Positions 47,349 to 59,576 of a stretch of 64,000 nucleotides of DNA are shown one piece after another. The first letter of the stretch is position 1. Every line of letters begins with the position of its first letter. A program made the translations under genes and the position numbers. The DNA is taken from assembly GCF_003672135.1 (NCBI RefSeq), contig NC_039519.1, positions 4,464,001-4,528,000 of the forward strand, in the 5' to 3' direction. This DNA comes from Ooceraea biroi (taxonomy: Eukaryota; Arthropoda; Insecta; Hymenoptera; Formicidae). The notes beneath the pieces were generated by a model. It did no database searches and was not told where the DNA came from. It saw nothing but the letters and a program-made list of their open reading frames with translations.

Positions 47349-47557
47349 ATGAACCTGGAGCGATCGACGATGGATAGCGGCTGCGGGCAACAGCCACTCT
47401 TCCTAGGTAGCACTTCCGGCTGGGGAGGTATCTCCAGCCCTCAACAGTCGGCTGTGCAGACCAGCGGTACTCCATCGGAGCACTATGGGGGACCATTAAG
47501 CTTGAGTATTTGTATATCTGATTCGGGTCACGAGATACTTCGTCCGAAGCCGCGACG
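47349..47557 (+). CDS. First coding exon of an unidentified gene (exon A)
   Basis: The exon begins after the TTTACAG acceptor at 47315 with 33 nt of 5' UTR. An in-frame TAG at 47334-47336 makes the ATG at 47349 the first possible start. It encodes MNLERSTMDSGCGQQPLFLG, then a Ser/Gly/Gln-rich stretch and SLSICISDSGHEILRPKPR. It ends at a GTGAGC donor after 209 nt, leaving two bases of a split codon. The acceptor at 63306 supplies the matching phase, giving an in-frame join to PNGGNNREIYCPPYSKD. The product looks like an unstructured N-terminal region of a larger protein; I do not recognise the family. The intron so predicted is about 15.7 kb and full of transposons. Confidence 0.65.
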
Positions 47558-47601
47558 GTGAGCATATCTCTTTTCTTTTATCGCTCGAGGCTTTCCTATT
47601 C

Positions 47602-48138
47602 GTGCATTCGACGGAAGTCGATAAAATCTCAATAAACGTTTTATTAATGGATCCGCTAAGCATCCGGCGATGCGCCAAGTGTGATACCAACCGATTAAGA
47701 TTATTCGAGAGTCGCGTTTCTCATCCAATTCCGATCCTGATGCACGATATTGAATGCCATCAGGTGATAAACATGATTTTTATATCATGTTGTTTTCTTG
47801 CTACCTTTTATTACCTACTGCTATTATTTGAAAACATTAATGGCACGGTTGGACATCAAATCAGTTTCAGTTCACTTTGGATTTTCTTTAGTGTGGCTTT
47901 CTTCTTTTTTCTGAAGACCTTTTTTTATGTCTTTAATGTTGTTGCCACGGAACGTGCGGATATGGATAAATCTGTATGGGAACTTGAATACAAAAGCTGT
48001 CCACAGCGGAATTTGCTGAAAAGCCAGAGTGCACAAAGCCGAGAACTTAAGCTCACGCGCATCTCGGTTAACCTTTTGAGCCTTTGCACCTGCAGAGTGC
48101 ACGAATGCCTGAATGTATTCGTGAGTCTCTACCGTTAA
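47602..48138 (+). other. Open frame with two hydrophobic segments; possible chemoreceptor fragment
   Basis: A 178-codon frame lying 45 bp after the exon A donor. Residues from about 50 to 118 contain two membrane-like segments (INMIFISCCFLATFYYLLLL and SLWIFFSVAFFFFLKTFFYV) separated by a short polar loop, followed by an Ala/Glu-rich stretch (NVVATERADMDK). This layout resembles the penultimate helices of insect gustatory receptors, but the diagnostic C-terminal TYhhhhhQF motif is missing and no other exons were found. It may equally be chance: the T-rich strand favours hydrophobic codons. Confidence 0.2.
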
Positions 48139-49071
48139 AGAGCGGGATCCGTTGATACTTGGGCGCAATATACTGCGTCGTTGTTCGTTGACTGTACAAT
48201 ACTCCGTTCGCAGTAATTTAAAGCTAGGCCTATGAGCCAACGTAGCATCAGTACGACCCCACTTTCATCTCCGACTTTCATCTGACACACTTGAACGCGT
48301 ATCACGTACGGAAAAAAGAACACAGAAATATCGCGGATCAACCTTGTTAATCGTAATACCTGACTAATATCACAAGGCTGTTTAATATGTGATATACAAC
48401 ATTGCCGGAGCATTTGATTTGTGTCAACCGCTTTTCTATCAGGTTTCTTTTCCAGAGACTTTCACAGAGAATTCAAAACTTATCAGCTTGAGATCATAAT
48501 TTTGCATTAAAGATCGATATGTTGAATAGCTGTAATAATTAACGGATGTACTGATTTTAAAAATAAACATTCTATCGTTAACGTATTCATGTAATACCAG
48601 ATGTTGGCATACTGACTGACGTGCAAAATCAATTTGTGATGATGAGCGCGATTATCCGGAATGTCATTAAGATGTGCTGCGCTTTCGGCGACATTTACAT
48701 TCACGTCGTTTCACTTACTCGCAACGAGCGACTCTCTCGCGAGTCCGACGAGTATTGTAAACCGCATCGTCAATTACAACACTCACTTTTGTGCACACTG
48801 AATCGGTGTCCATTCATCAAGAATCGTTAAAATTTACGACGTAAAACGTACGTAATTGTCACCGATCCGACAACGATGTCGGCAATGTATGTCGGGGGGC
48901 AACGCACCGTTTATGTGCTATTTCATGTTATCTTTTTCCGTTATTCGTTTCACTTTCGATCCCAATCACGGAGCCCAAAAATTCACTCGGCATATATTAG
49001 GGGTGTGATTTAGTTTTGAGGGTTTTTTGCTCAAAAACGCATGTATTTAAATATGATAATGAATGAATACC

Positions 49072-50074
49072 TTAATCCAAATATTTTCCTTCGTTTTCTA
49101 TAACTTTTTCCCATCTTTCTGGCAAGAGATGGATTCCACCACGAGAAAATGACTCTTCTTTTCAGTTGATCCATTCGTCGACGAATTTTCGCACTTCTTC
49201 CAAATTATCAAAGTGTGAATCCTCTAAAGCGTGTTGCATCCACCGGAACAAATAATAATCGCATGGAGCAATGTCCGGAGAGTACGCGGGGTGCGGTAAG
49301 ACTTGCCATTCAAGCTCTAATGGTGTTTCTTTCACTGATAACGCAACGTGAGGTCGAGCCTTGTCACGAAGAAGAATCACTTTCCGTCGTTTACTCGCAA
49401 TTGGTGGTCGTTTTTGGTCGAATGCTTGCTTCAACTTGTACAATTGGTGTCGATAACGATCAGCCGTGACAGTCTCGTGCGGATTTAACAGCTCATAGTA
49501 CACTATCCCACCAAATACAGAGCATTACTTTTGAACCGTCAATATTGCGTCTCGGAGTGAATGTTGATGGTTCGCCTGGATCCACCCATGATTTTCTGCG
49601 TTTCGGATTATCAAAATAGATCCACTTTTCATCCCCAGTAACAATCCGAGACAAAAGACTCTTCTTTTTTTGCCTGGCGATCAACGAAATGGTTCGCAAT
49701 GGCACTTTCCGATAATTCATGTCGAACCCATTTCCCTTCTTTCTGAATTTTTCCCATTTCATGTAAATGTTTCGTAACTGTTGTACGATCAACATTTAAG
49801 CTCTGGCAAGTTCTGAAGTGGATCGTGTTGGATTTTCGTGCAATAATGCTTGCAAATCTGCATTTTTAAGCTTTCTTGGTTGTCCCGAGCGTTCTTTGTC
49901 CTTCACATCAGTATCACCACTTTTAAAGCGTCTAAGCTAGTATTCACACGTCTTAATTGATGGGGCAGAATCACCATAAGTTTCCACAAGAATTCTATAA
50001 CCGTCAGCCGCAGTTTTCTTTTGATTAAAAAACAAAAGCAACGCATGTCGAAAATGCTGTTTCGGAAGCTCCAT
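49072..50074 (-). pseudogene. Mariner transposase pseudogene, copy 1
   Basis: Starts MELPKQHFRHALLLFFNQKK, with the N-terminal HTH region, and later GDEKWIYFDNPKRRKSW, RDKARPH and PDIAPCDYYLF. The second and third catalytic aspartates are separated by 34 residues, so this is a DD34D mariner; DKARPH replaces the more usual DNARPH. It is broken by a frame change after SELARA, another before the GDEKW block, a short deletion after CIWWD, and a stop after EWIN. In addition a TAG replaces the tryptophan codon in CEYW, found only in this copy. Confidence 0.9.
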
Positions 50075-50163
50075 TTTTACGATGATATTAGGGGTGTGAT
50101 TTAGTTTTGAGGGTTTTTTTGCTCAAAAACGCATGTATTTAAATATGATAATGAATGAATACC

Positions 50164-51166
50164 TTAATCCAAATATTTTCCTTCGTTTTCTATAACTTTT
50201 TCCCATCTTTCTGGCAAGAGATGGATTCCACCACGAGAAAATCACTCTTCTTTTCAGTTGATCCATTCGTCGACGAATTTTCGCACTTCTTCCAAATTAT
50301 GACAGTGTGTATCCTCTAAAGCGTGTTGCATCGACCGGAACAAATAATAATCGCATGGAGCAATGTCCGGAGAATACGCGGGGCGCGGTAAGACTTGCCA
50401 TTCAAGCTCTAATGGTGTTTGTTTCACTGATAACGCAACGTGAGGTCGAGCCTTGTCACGAAGAAGAATCACTTTCCGTCGTTTACTCGCAATTGGTGGT
50501 CGTTTTTGGTCCAATGCTTGCTTCAACTTGTACAATTGGTGTCGATAACGATCAGCCGTGACAGTCTCGTGCGGATTTAACAGCTCATAGTACACTATCC
50601 CACCAAATACAGAGCATTACTTTTGAACCGTCAATATTGCGTCTCGGAGTGGATGTTGATGGTTCGCCTGGATCCACCCATGATTTTCTGCGTTTCGGAT
50701 TATCAAAATAGATCCACTTTTCATCCCCAGTAACAATCCGAGACAAAAGACTCTTCTTTTTTTGCCTGGCGATCAACGAAATGGTTCGCAATGGCACTTT
50801 CCGATAATTCATGTCGAACCCATTTCCCTTCTTTCTGAATTTTTCCCATTTCATGTAAATGTTTCGTAACTGTTGTACGATCAACATTTAAGCTCTGGCA
50901 AGTTCTGAAGTGGATCGTGTTGGATTTTCGTGCAATAATGCTTGGAAATCTGCATTTTTAAGCTTTCTTGGTTGTCCCGAGCGTTCTTTGTCCTTCACAT
51001 CAGTATCACCACTTTTAAAGCGTCTAAACCAGTATTCACACGTCTTAATTGATGGGGCAGAATCGCCATAAGTTTCCACAAGAATTCTATAACCGTCAGC
51101 CGCAGTTTTCTTTTGATTAAAAAACAAAAGCAACGCATGTCGAAAATGCTGTTTCGGAAGCTCCAT
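50164..51166 (-). pseudogene. Mariner transposase pseudogene, copy 2
   Basis: Same DD34D transposase and the same four disruptions as copy 1, except that CEYWFRRF is intact. Minor differences include ALEDTHCHN for ALEDSHFDN and SMQHA for WMQHA. Shared lesions show the gene was already dead before tandem duplication. Confidence 0.9.
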
Positions 51167-51255
51167 TTTTACGATGATATTAGGGGTGTGATTTAGTTTT
51201 GAGGGTTTTTTTGCTCAAAAACGCATGTATTTAAATATGATAATGAATGAATACC

Positions 51256-52258
51256 TTAATCCAAATATTTTCCTTCGTTTTCTATAACTTTTTCCCATCT
51301 TTCTGGCAAGAGATGGATTCCACCACGAGAAAATGACTCTTCTTTTCAGTTGATCCATTCGTCGACGAATTTTCGCACTTCTTCCAAATTATCAAAGTGT
51401 GAATCCTCTAAAGCGTGTTGCATCCACCGGAACAAATAATAATCGCATGGAGCAATGTCCGGAGAATACGCGGGGCGCGGTAAGACTTGCCATTCAAGCT
51501 CTAATGGTGTTTGTTTCACTGATAACGCAACGTGAGGTCGAGCCTTGTCACGAAGAAGAATCACTTTCCGTCGTTTACTCGCAATTGGTGGTCGTTTTTG
51601 GTCCAATGCTTGCTTCAACTTGTACAATTGGTGTCGATAACGATCAGCCGTGACAGTCTCGTGCGGATTTAACAGCTCATAGTACACTATCCCACCAAAT
51701 ACAGAGCATTACTTTTGAACCGTCAATATTGCGTCTCGGAGTGGATGTTGATGGTTCGCCTGGATCCACCCATGATTTTCTGCGTTTCGGATTATCAAAA
51801 TAGATCCACTTTTCATCCCCAGTAACAATCCGAGACAAAAGACTCTTCTTTTTTTGCCTGGCGATCAACGAAATGGTTCGCAATGGCACTTTCCGATAAT
51901 TCATGTCGAACCCATTTCCCTTCTTTCTGAATTTTTCCCATTTCATGTAAATGTTTCGTAACTGTTGTACGATCAACATTTAAGCTCTGGCAAGTTCTGA
52001 AGTGGATCGTGTTGGATTTTCGTGCAATAATGCTTGCAAATCTGCATTTTTAAGCTTTCTTGGTTGTCCCGAGCGTTCTTTGTCCTTCACATCAGTATCA
52101 CCACTTTTAAAGCGTCTAAGCCAGTATTCACACGTCTTAATTGATGGGGCAGAATCGCCATAAGAGTCTACAAGAATTCTATAACCGTCAGCCGCAGTTT
52201 TCTTTTGATTAAAAAACAAAAGCAACGCATGTCGAAAATGCTGTTTCGGAAGCTCCAT
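51256..52258 (-). pseudogene. Mariner transposase pseudogene, copy 3
   Basis: Same shared disruptions. Reads CEYWLRRF and ILVDSYGD where copy 2 reads CEYWFRRF and ILVETYGD. Only this copy is followed upstream by a complete 5' region and terminal repeat. Confidence 0.9.
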
Positions 52259-52428
52259 TTTTACGATGATACAAACACGACTGTTATCGCATCTATTGCT
52301 ACAATGCTACTAAATGTCATGGATAATGTCAACACTGTAAGAAAGAACAGTTATCGGAAACAGCTATTGGAACAAACTGACACTACAGCCATCTGTTGCA
52401 AAACCCTCAAAACTAAATCACACTCCTA

Positions 52429-54219
52429 ATACATAGATAGAACAATCAAAATTTCAGAATCGTGCAGAGTCAAAAAAATGCTAAATTTATCCGCGAAAAT
52501 TTCTCATCCTGTGAGAAATTCCAATTTTTTATTATATTGTACGTTGATGCATGTATGGTTGGATTCGTGGTCATATTCTTGCAGGAAACACTGCGTTGCG
52601 AAGAAGCCGGGGCCGCACATCTGGCGCAATGTTGCGCACGATGTTTCGCATGTACGTACATCTTTCGCGCACGTATTCTTCGAAGTTTCCGCCGTAACAG
52701 TGGCTATCTATTGTAGCTCACTGTTCATTCCATACTCCGACGCTCGTGAAACTTTTACTCTCGCTTCGCATCTCATTTCATTCAGCGTTCAATCGCCCGA
52801 TTCATTTCCCCTCGCGAGCGGCGAATTAGGATGAAATAGAAATTAACCTGGCGTGTTACCTATTATAGAGACCGGCGAGCGCGCGCGCACGCGTGCGTGA
52901 TCGTGCGAAAAGAGAGTTCGCTTTTAATTAATTATCCGAAAGTCGGAAACCGGCGAGAAAACTGCATTATCTGGGAACGACGACGAGCGCGACTCGGGTG
53001 ATTAAGAATGCGCAGCAAAGGGAAACCGTCGTCGATGCAGCGGCAAATCCGCGCCAGATATTTGGGTTAATGGCTCTTTCCACCGTATCTTCCTCCTTTC
53101 TTCCGTTGCATAGCGACGATCTTAACTAGCTTTTACTACCAGCGACATCGGGAGGGAGGTCAGGGACGCTGCCGCATTTATTATTTTCTTGCGCGTAGGA
53201 TTGTGCATCAGCGAAACGCACCTGTTGCGGCATGTCATTCATGATTGTGGCTGGGAATGAAGCACACGTGCAAAAATGTCGATAAAATTAAGTAAGCAGA
53301 ATTAGAAGATGCCGATATTTTGCTCTCGAGTTCTCCTAATTTTTCCAGTCATAAAAGGAGGGATTATAAAAAAAACAAAAAACAGAAAAGTCTTGTTTCA
53401 GAAAAACACTTCTTTGTCGTGTTCGTTTATATCTATTGTCTCTTGTTCTTTTGCAAAATAGAGTAAAGGAAATATCAGAACAAGAAGAGAGATAAGAGTT
53501 TTGTTATCCGAGAGTTATGTATTAGATCGTTACGGAGAGCTGAATCGCTTGAACGCGCAACAGAAGAGATCGAGGCTCGGAGATTTGTAGAGCAGAGAGG
53601 ATCTCGATTTTTTTAGAATTTTCCTTAATTTCACGTGCATTCACTCCCGTTCGCGAGAACCGTTAGCCGTACGGCCAACTTCCTACACCAGCTTATTATT
53701 AGCTGCGCCCTATGCGAGGTGCATCGAGAACCGGCGATTATTAAAACCCGACCGAACGTGTTATTACATTTCGATGCTGATCGATCCGCGCCGTCAAGTA
53801 CGCCTCTTACGCGAGTAATTAACTGCACAGACGAGTTTTAAACTTTGCTACGTACAACGTATTATATTCGCGTGCGTCATCATAGTATTCCGGCGGCTGC
53901 AAGTCTCTCTTTCCCTCTTTCTCGCAAGAAACAAATGAACGGGTGCCCGACTTTTATACGAGCGTATCAAAAATGCATGTGTGCGGTCGGAGCGGCATTG
54001 CGGAACTTCCGCCCGGTGCTCTATGTGCATGTGCCACTTTTGCGTGGGGAGAAACGTTTATGGAAAATTATAACGCTTGCACAAACCCGGCATGCACATT
54101 CTAGGGAAGTGAATTCTCCTTCCTTCGCCATTCCTTCGAATAATGATTAATGTCACGATACAGGTATCTCACATAAGAATGCGGCGAGCGAGATGCTCCT
54201 TGGAGGATATTCGGTGGGC
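52429..54219. other. Intronic sequence, no gene recognised
   Basis: Mixed composition, with a short CG/GCGC run near 52880. No convincing exon on either strand. It lies within the predicted intron of the split gene. Confidence 0.4.
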
Positions 54220-54222
54220 TCA

Positions 54223-55014
54223 CAAGGAAAGGTTTTTAGGTGTTACACTCGGATTTCAAACATTTTTTGCATGCAGGTAGGGAGGTCCCCAAATAGAAGA
54301 AAAATTATAAAAGTAGCGGCCCAAATGCATATTTGCGCGCTACGTGCGCAATTTTCGATGTTAGGTTAGTTACTCAAAAATGCTATTTCCAGTCGAATTC
54401 TTTACATTTTTTATTTCACCTAACGCACAGCGCTTTAAAAAGAAATCAAAACCAAAATTAAAACTGAAAGAATTAAAACCCTCCCTTGACCAGATCTTTT
54501 ATGTCCTCGTTATGGATTCTGATCAAATCTATTTAAAGTCGCATACAATAAATCACGCAGAAAGAGCAGACTACGATTTGCGCAATGTACAATTATTCCA
54601 AATTGTGTGCATTGGCAGTTGCAGTACAAAATTAAAAAAGTTACGATGCAAATACCATTTTTGCGCAATGGGCCTTTTATACGCACTGTGCTCGCGCGGC
54701 ACGAGATTACATTAGACGCTCGTATTTTCTAAACACGCACAAGTATACACACGCACACAGAAGCACATACGCGCACACACACACAAAAGTATTCAAAGCA
54801 ATATAAATGTGCATTAGGTGAAATGAAAAATGTAAAGAATTCGATTGGAAATAGCAGTTTTGAGTAATCAACCTAACATCGAAAATTGCGCACGTAGCGC
54901 GCAAATATGCATTTGGGCCGCTACTTTTATTTTTTTTCTTCTATTTGGGGACCTCCCTACCTGCATGCAAAAAATGTTTGAAATCCGAGTGTAACACCTA
55001 AAAACCTTCCCTTG
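54223..55014. mobile_element. CAAGG-ended foldback element, second member
   Basis: The ends CAAGGAAAGGTTTTTAGGTG and CACCTAAAAACCTTCCCTTG are inverted, with arms of roughly 200 bp. A direct TCA flanks both sides (54220-54222 and 55015-55017). It shares the CAAGG terminus and 3-bp TNA duplication with the element at 36153, though the internal sequence differs. An (AC)n-like tract lies at 54748-54784. No transposase. Confidence 0.85.
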
Positions 55015-55017
55015 TCA

Positions 55018-58000
55018 GACAGACACGCTTCGGTGAATAATTTAATATCCTTATATCCTCCCAAGAGCGCCTCTACCGCCCTTGACACCGGAGTTTCGCC
55101 GCGTGAGCACGGACAATATCTGCCTTGAACTCTTCCTCTCGCAGTACTGTCTGGCAGAGACACGTGTTACAGATTTCGTCTGATCATTCTTAAAGCGTTC
55201 ATTCAGCAAAGCGCACAGCCAGGAGGGACGGAACTCGCGGATCTGCTCGCAAGAGCGTATTTCAGTTCATTGAGCGAGACGGTATGATTCATTGAAACTC
55301 TGATGCGTGAAAATATTTTGATGGAAATTGTGTTTCTCAGTGCGGATTTGAAGCGAAGTTTACGCACTTTGTTTTCGTGGACTTTCTTATTATCGTTATC
55401 TTTGTATCTGAAAATTTTACGAGTCTTCCTACGACACACGTTGACTTTAATAGAGCTCATTTTCAACGCAGGGTAACGAGTACCGGTTTATGTAGGTAGT
55501 AGAGTTGTCTACTTTCGCGCTAATTTACAGCAATATGAGCTGAAGGCAGCTAGGTAGTGTATTGCCATATACTTGACTTTCATTAAAGTTTATAGTATAA
55601 TTTGTCGATCAACAGAAAGCATATAATATATATAGAAAAATATACACTCTGTGTGTGACGTATTCAAAAATCTACCCACATAACATTTTGCAAGTATTTT
55701 GCTAAGAATTTGCTCAGAAATGTTGCAAACAAAATGGCAACAAGGTGAGTCCTCATTTGTTTCAATATTGGTAGCAAAGAAACACGAAAACAGCAACTTT
55801 ACAGCACCTCTGGGGCAACAGTTGCGGTGAAAAATATATAATTATGGCATTATGTCAACAAAAGTGTGGCAAAAGTTAATTTCTGTCATTATTATAGCAA
55901 CATGACAGCAATAATTGCCAGCAAATAGATTGCACTACTTTGCTTTAGCAAAAAATGTTATCTGGGTATTGCAAAGTATCAATACAACTTTGAATCAGAA
56001 ATCAGAAAATCATTTCTTTCATCAGTTTCAGAATTGTCACGCATACCTCTGCTAGGGACATGCGTTTCACCGTGACGCATTGCGTTCAATTGATCCGTCC
56101 ATTATCAATTTCGACACGCCAATTGCTTCATAGCCATTCATAATAACCCGGCACACAGGGCATCGTTGCGTCAACGACGGGGGTCTCCCGCACGCGCGCT
56201 GTGATAATCTGCGCGGAAATAATTCCGCGCCGCGGAGATTCTCCAGCATCTCTCAGACTACGTATTGTGGCTGCTTTATAATTCTAATGGCGACGCTTTT
56301 AACGCTGACCCACTTCGCTTCCTGTTTTCCGCGCGAGTGTCGAGCACCCTGCCAGCGTGCACCTGTACCGAGTTTAATTACTAGGAACATCCTGGGAATC
56401 TTCCTCGCCGTCGCGGTAAAAGAGTAGCGGAAGGAATCAACAACGGTGCGGGGTACTCACGGTCAACCTTCTCCGTCGATCGTGTGGACAGATTTCGCGA
56501 TACAAAAGGTTGTAGTACCGTATATAAAACGCGCTCGTGAGAGATTATTAAAACGCGACGCCTCGTATGACGGTACACACTGTCTGGGAGACAACTTCGT
56601 TGTGATCTCAACTTCCTGTTTTGCCATTTCAAGGCACAGAGATGTACCTCAAAGAAGAACAGAAGTTCAAGGAAGAAATCTGAAAGAAAAAAGAATAAAG
56701 AACAAAATTGGTTGTTTTCACAAACTACGAGGAAGGTAGCGCTCGGGAAGCGCTCAGAATGGCAATCCGCGAATCAAATCTGCTCGAAACGAACAAAGCC
56801 CTACGTGCTTCGAGAGCTGGATCCGGTCGGATCTCAACCGGCTCGCAAGCAAGACGACGAGAAACGATATTAGTGCGATATTAAGCGCGATGCCAAAGTC
56901 CGTCACGGACGCTGACCGGGGCGACGTGATTCGAGCACACGGCCATAGGAAGTAGGATGGTCGCCGGAAGTTCTCCCCCGAAACATATGGTGGGGCTCCG
57001 TCCGTAAAGACACGTACTCGTTCGCGCTCTCCCATTTCCTGCGGCTCGCCGGCGAAAAGAGTATGGCAGCAGTTTGCGAGCGACGGCCGGCACTTGTGCA
57101 CGTCGCGGTCGCGAGCTTGCGAGCCGCCAGCTCGCGCTAGACAGCCCTCGTTACTATATCGTGATAAACCTTCAACCGGATTACCGGGGTGCAGCCCGGT
57201 GTAACTTGCACGCCGGCACGCTGAGAGCTCGGCGCGATGCCGTGCAGCCAGCTCGTCGCGCGCGGACCTGTATTGTGCATAGTGTTGCATAATTACGTAA
57301 TTTCTTGTTGGAATATCATGCAATTATCATGATTTCGTAGAATCATGCGGACAGTTATATCCTGTCGTTGTCACGGTGTCACGCGGGGAAGCAACTGATT
57401 TGCACAGCCCACGCGGAATTCGGAGTCCGCTCGAGATCAGGGGGACAATGACGACCGCGAATGTGTCCAAGCACGATCCTTACGCTGCACAGCGGGGAAT
57501 TTTCGCTGAAACGTGGCCATAAATCGAGGAATCATCAGATTTGCACGAAACTTGGTAGACTTGTGTTTTCGAGGTTGCTGATCACGAATCCAATATGTAA
57601 ATTTGCAAAAACAAAAAGGCGGTCTTAATATAGTGTAGCGAACCATGAAATACTCGTCAATATCGATATCAATGAATGTTTGGGGTTGCCGATTACGAAT
57701 CAGATTCGAGAATGTCTGGAAAAATAATGTTAGACTTAATAATGGTGCAGGGTAGAGTTTATTTTTATAAGTTTAAAAAAAATAAAAACAAAAAAATACA
57801 AAATGTTTTATACAAAAATTTCATGGTACAAATGTCTCTATTTAATGACGCCAATAAAAATTTTTTATGTAAACAATTTATGTAAACAATTATTTTTCAA
57901 AACTTTTATTAACTTCATTAAATACGGGCGTTTTTACCATGAAACTTTTGTATAAAACAGTTTTTGATATTTCGAATACTTTTCGAGATATATCGAGAAA

Positions 58001-59557
58001 AGTAATAAGGTGGTTGTAATAACCTTATAACAAGAGTAGCAGATAGTAGCAGCTAATTATTGTGAATTTTAGTTGCTAATAGTATAGACTACAAGATGAA
58101 AAAGAAAAGAACGCGGGATCTAGCGGGATCTGCAACTAAAGTCTACACGAAGTAAATATTAATTTAGGAAAATATCAACTTTGTCGGACTATCGTTACGT
58201 GTCGTAAAACAAACACAAGCGTTATTTAAAAAATGTAAATAAGAAAAATCTTCTACAATCCTCCAGGAAGAGCATCCATTTTGCAGAACTTGATTATCAC
58301 TTTTATTTACAAAGTTATTAACACTCAAAGTTCAATGAAAATATTCACGCAATGCGTGAGGAACGTGCGTCGCCCATAAAGGCCTACTTCCAACTGGCAT
58401 ACCTGCTCGACTTAAAATAGTAGGGGACTAAGGGCAACGGGATTCTATCCAGGGAACAGTCCTTTATCGATTCTCAAGGACAGTAGACCCTAACTCGGCG
58501 CTTCGTTTTTCGATTTTTGACCAGCTTTTTGACAAAATTCCCCACTGTGCGCTGGAGCGCACGCGGACGCGATTTTGACGAGAGCTGGGAAGCTTCTTTT
58601 CCCGTGATACCATGGTTACGCGCGGCGGAACAAAAGAACAGCGCGGCGGGCGGGGGACACACGGCGAAGGTAGGAAAGTGATACGGATATCTCTTCTTTT
58701 CCCCGACTCCGCGGTGCACCGTCAGGGAAGCGCACGCGTTTCACCTGTGCCGATCCACAGGAAACCATACATGCACATCCTCTCAGTCGCGTGTTTACAT
58801 TGAGTGCAGCGTGATGACTGCGCTAATGCAGCAGAAACGTGTAACGTTCTTCCGTAATAGGGATCGGCCTACCTATGGTATCGCTTCTTTCTAATGTTCA
58901 TGTTGGCCGCGTCGATTCTTGCAAATTGTTCCCCGTCAAGTTACGTAGTTAACGCGTCGTCGAGAATGATCGGATAAAAGATTTACGCGTGTGCTGTCGA
59001 TCGAAAAGCAATTCTTGTCGTAATTATTAATGAACGTCATCGAACGTCTGATGACCTGCTGGGATAATGAAATCTCATCGGTGCGTCAGGAAAGTGAGTC
59101 AGGGAGGAAATTTTTTGACGATCGCCCAGAACAATGAACGTTATCGTGGCAGGACGTGAAACCGACAGCCTATGGGAGGAAGAGTTGCGGTGAACTCGAA
59201 TTACTCATCCACGACAGCCATTTGAGAGGAACAAGAGCAACCGAGACGAGCGAGGATTCCTAATGCAATGAAAGATAGGTAGATTTGTGAAGTCGGGAAC
59301 AATTGGAAAAACTAGTTGGATCTATATTTCAAAATAGTTGAAAATAATTGCAAAAGCCTTTTGCAATTGCACATGTTACAGATAAGTGCGAAGATTCGTT
59401 GTCGGGTGCATGTAGCGGATAAGATTGTGCACTGGCGAAACGTGTATGCGCGATTAAATCAGAAATTAATTTGGGGTACCGTTGGGAAACTGGGCTTTTT
59501 ATTTGCGCGAGGCAAGTGCGAGAGTTCGGCCGTGGAACCAGAACCGCGCGTTCTAGG
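55018..59557. other. Intronic sequence; a CpG-rich patch at 56.8-57.3 kb
   Basis: The 189-codon frame at 56754-57323 (minus) lies in a CpG-rich patch and has one hydrophobic segment (IALNIALISFLVVLLAS) but no family motif; a frame on the opposite strand overlaps it. Not called. AT-rich elsewhere. 58600-58800 is CpG-rich. Nothing else recognised. Confidence 0.4.
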
Positions 59558-59575
59558 ATGACCCGTGGCGAATGA
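59558..59575 (+). promoter_or_regulatory. Five-codon upstream ORF abutting the 59577 start
   Basis: ATG ACC CGT GGC GAA TGA encodes MTRGE and stops one nucleotide before the ATG of the downstream ORF. If transcribed, it would force reinitiation at, or leaky scanning to, the main start. Confidence 0.5.
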
Positions 59576-59576
59576 C

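Larger units (their letters stand above)
49000..52426 (-). mobile_element. Mariner transposon tandemly triplicated inside its terminal repeats
   Basis: The left end GGGGTGTGATTTAGTTTTGA and right end (complement of GGAGTGTGATTTAGTTTTGA) are ~27-bp inverted repeats flanked by TA, as in mariner. Three transposase copies lie head to tail, units starting at 49000, 50091 and 51183 (period 1091-1092). Each unit starts with a full 3' terminus; only the third has the 5' untranslated region (52259-52426) and the other terminus. Unit junctions read GATG-ATA-TTAGGGG: ATA is shared by the left flank (CATATATTAGGGG) and the internal breakpoint (GATGATACAAAC). The array occupies the long intron of the split gene, antisense to it. 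Confidence 0.93.

Noticed and set aside
54957..55163. Minus-strand frame containing GETPVSRAVEALLGGYKDIK, faintly ankyrin-like
   Set aside because: Only one partial repeat; the helix-turn-helix consensus is not met and no further repeats follow.
56754..57323. 189-codon minus-strand frame with one hydrophobic segment
   Set aside because: Lies in a CpG-rich patch, overlapped on the other strand, no family motif.
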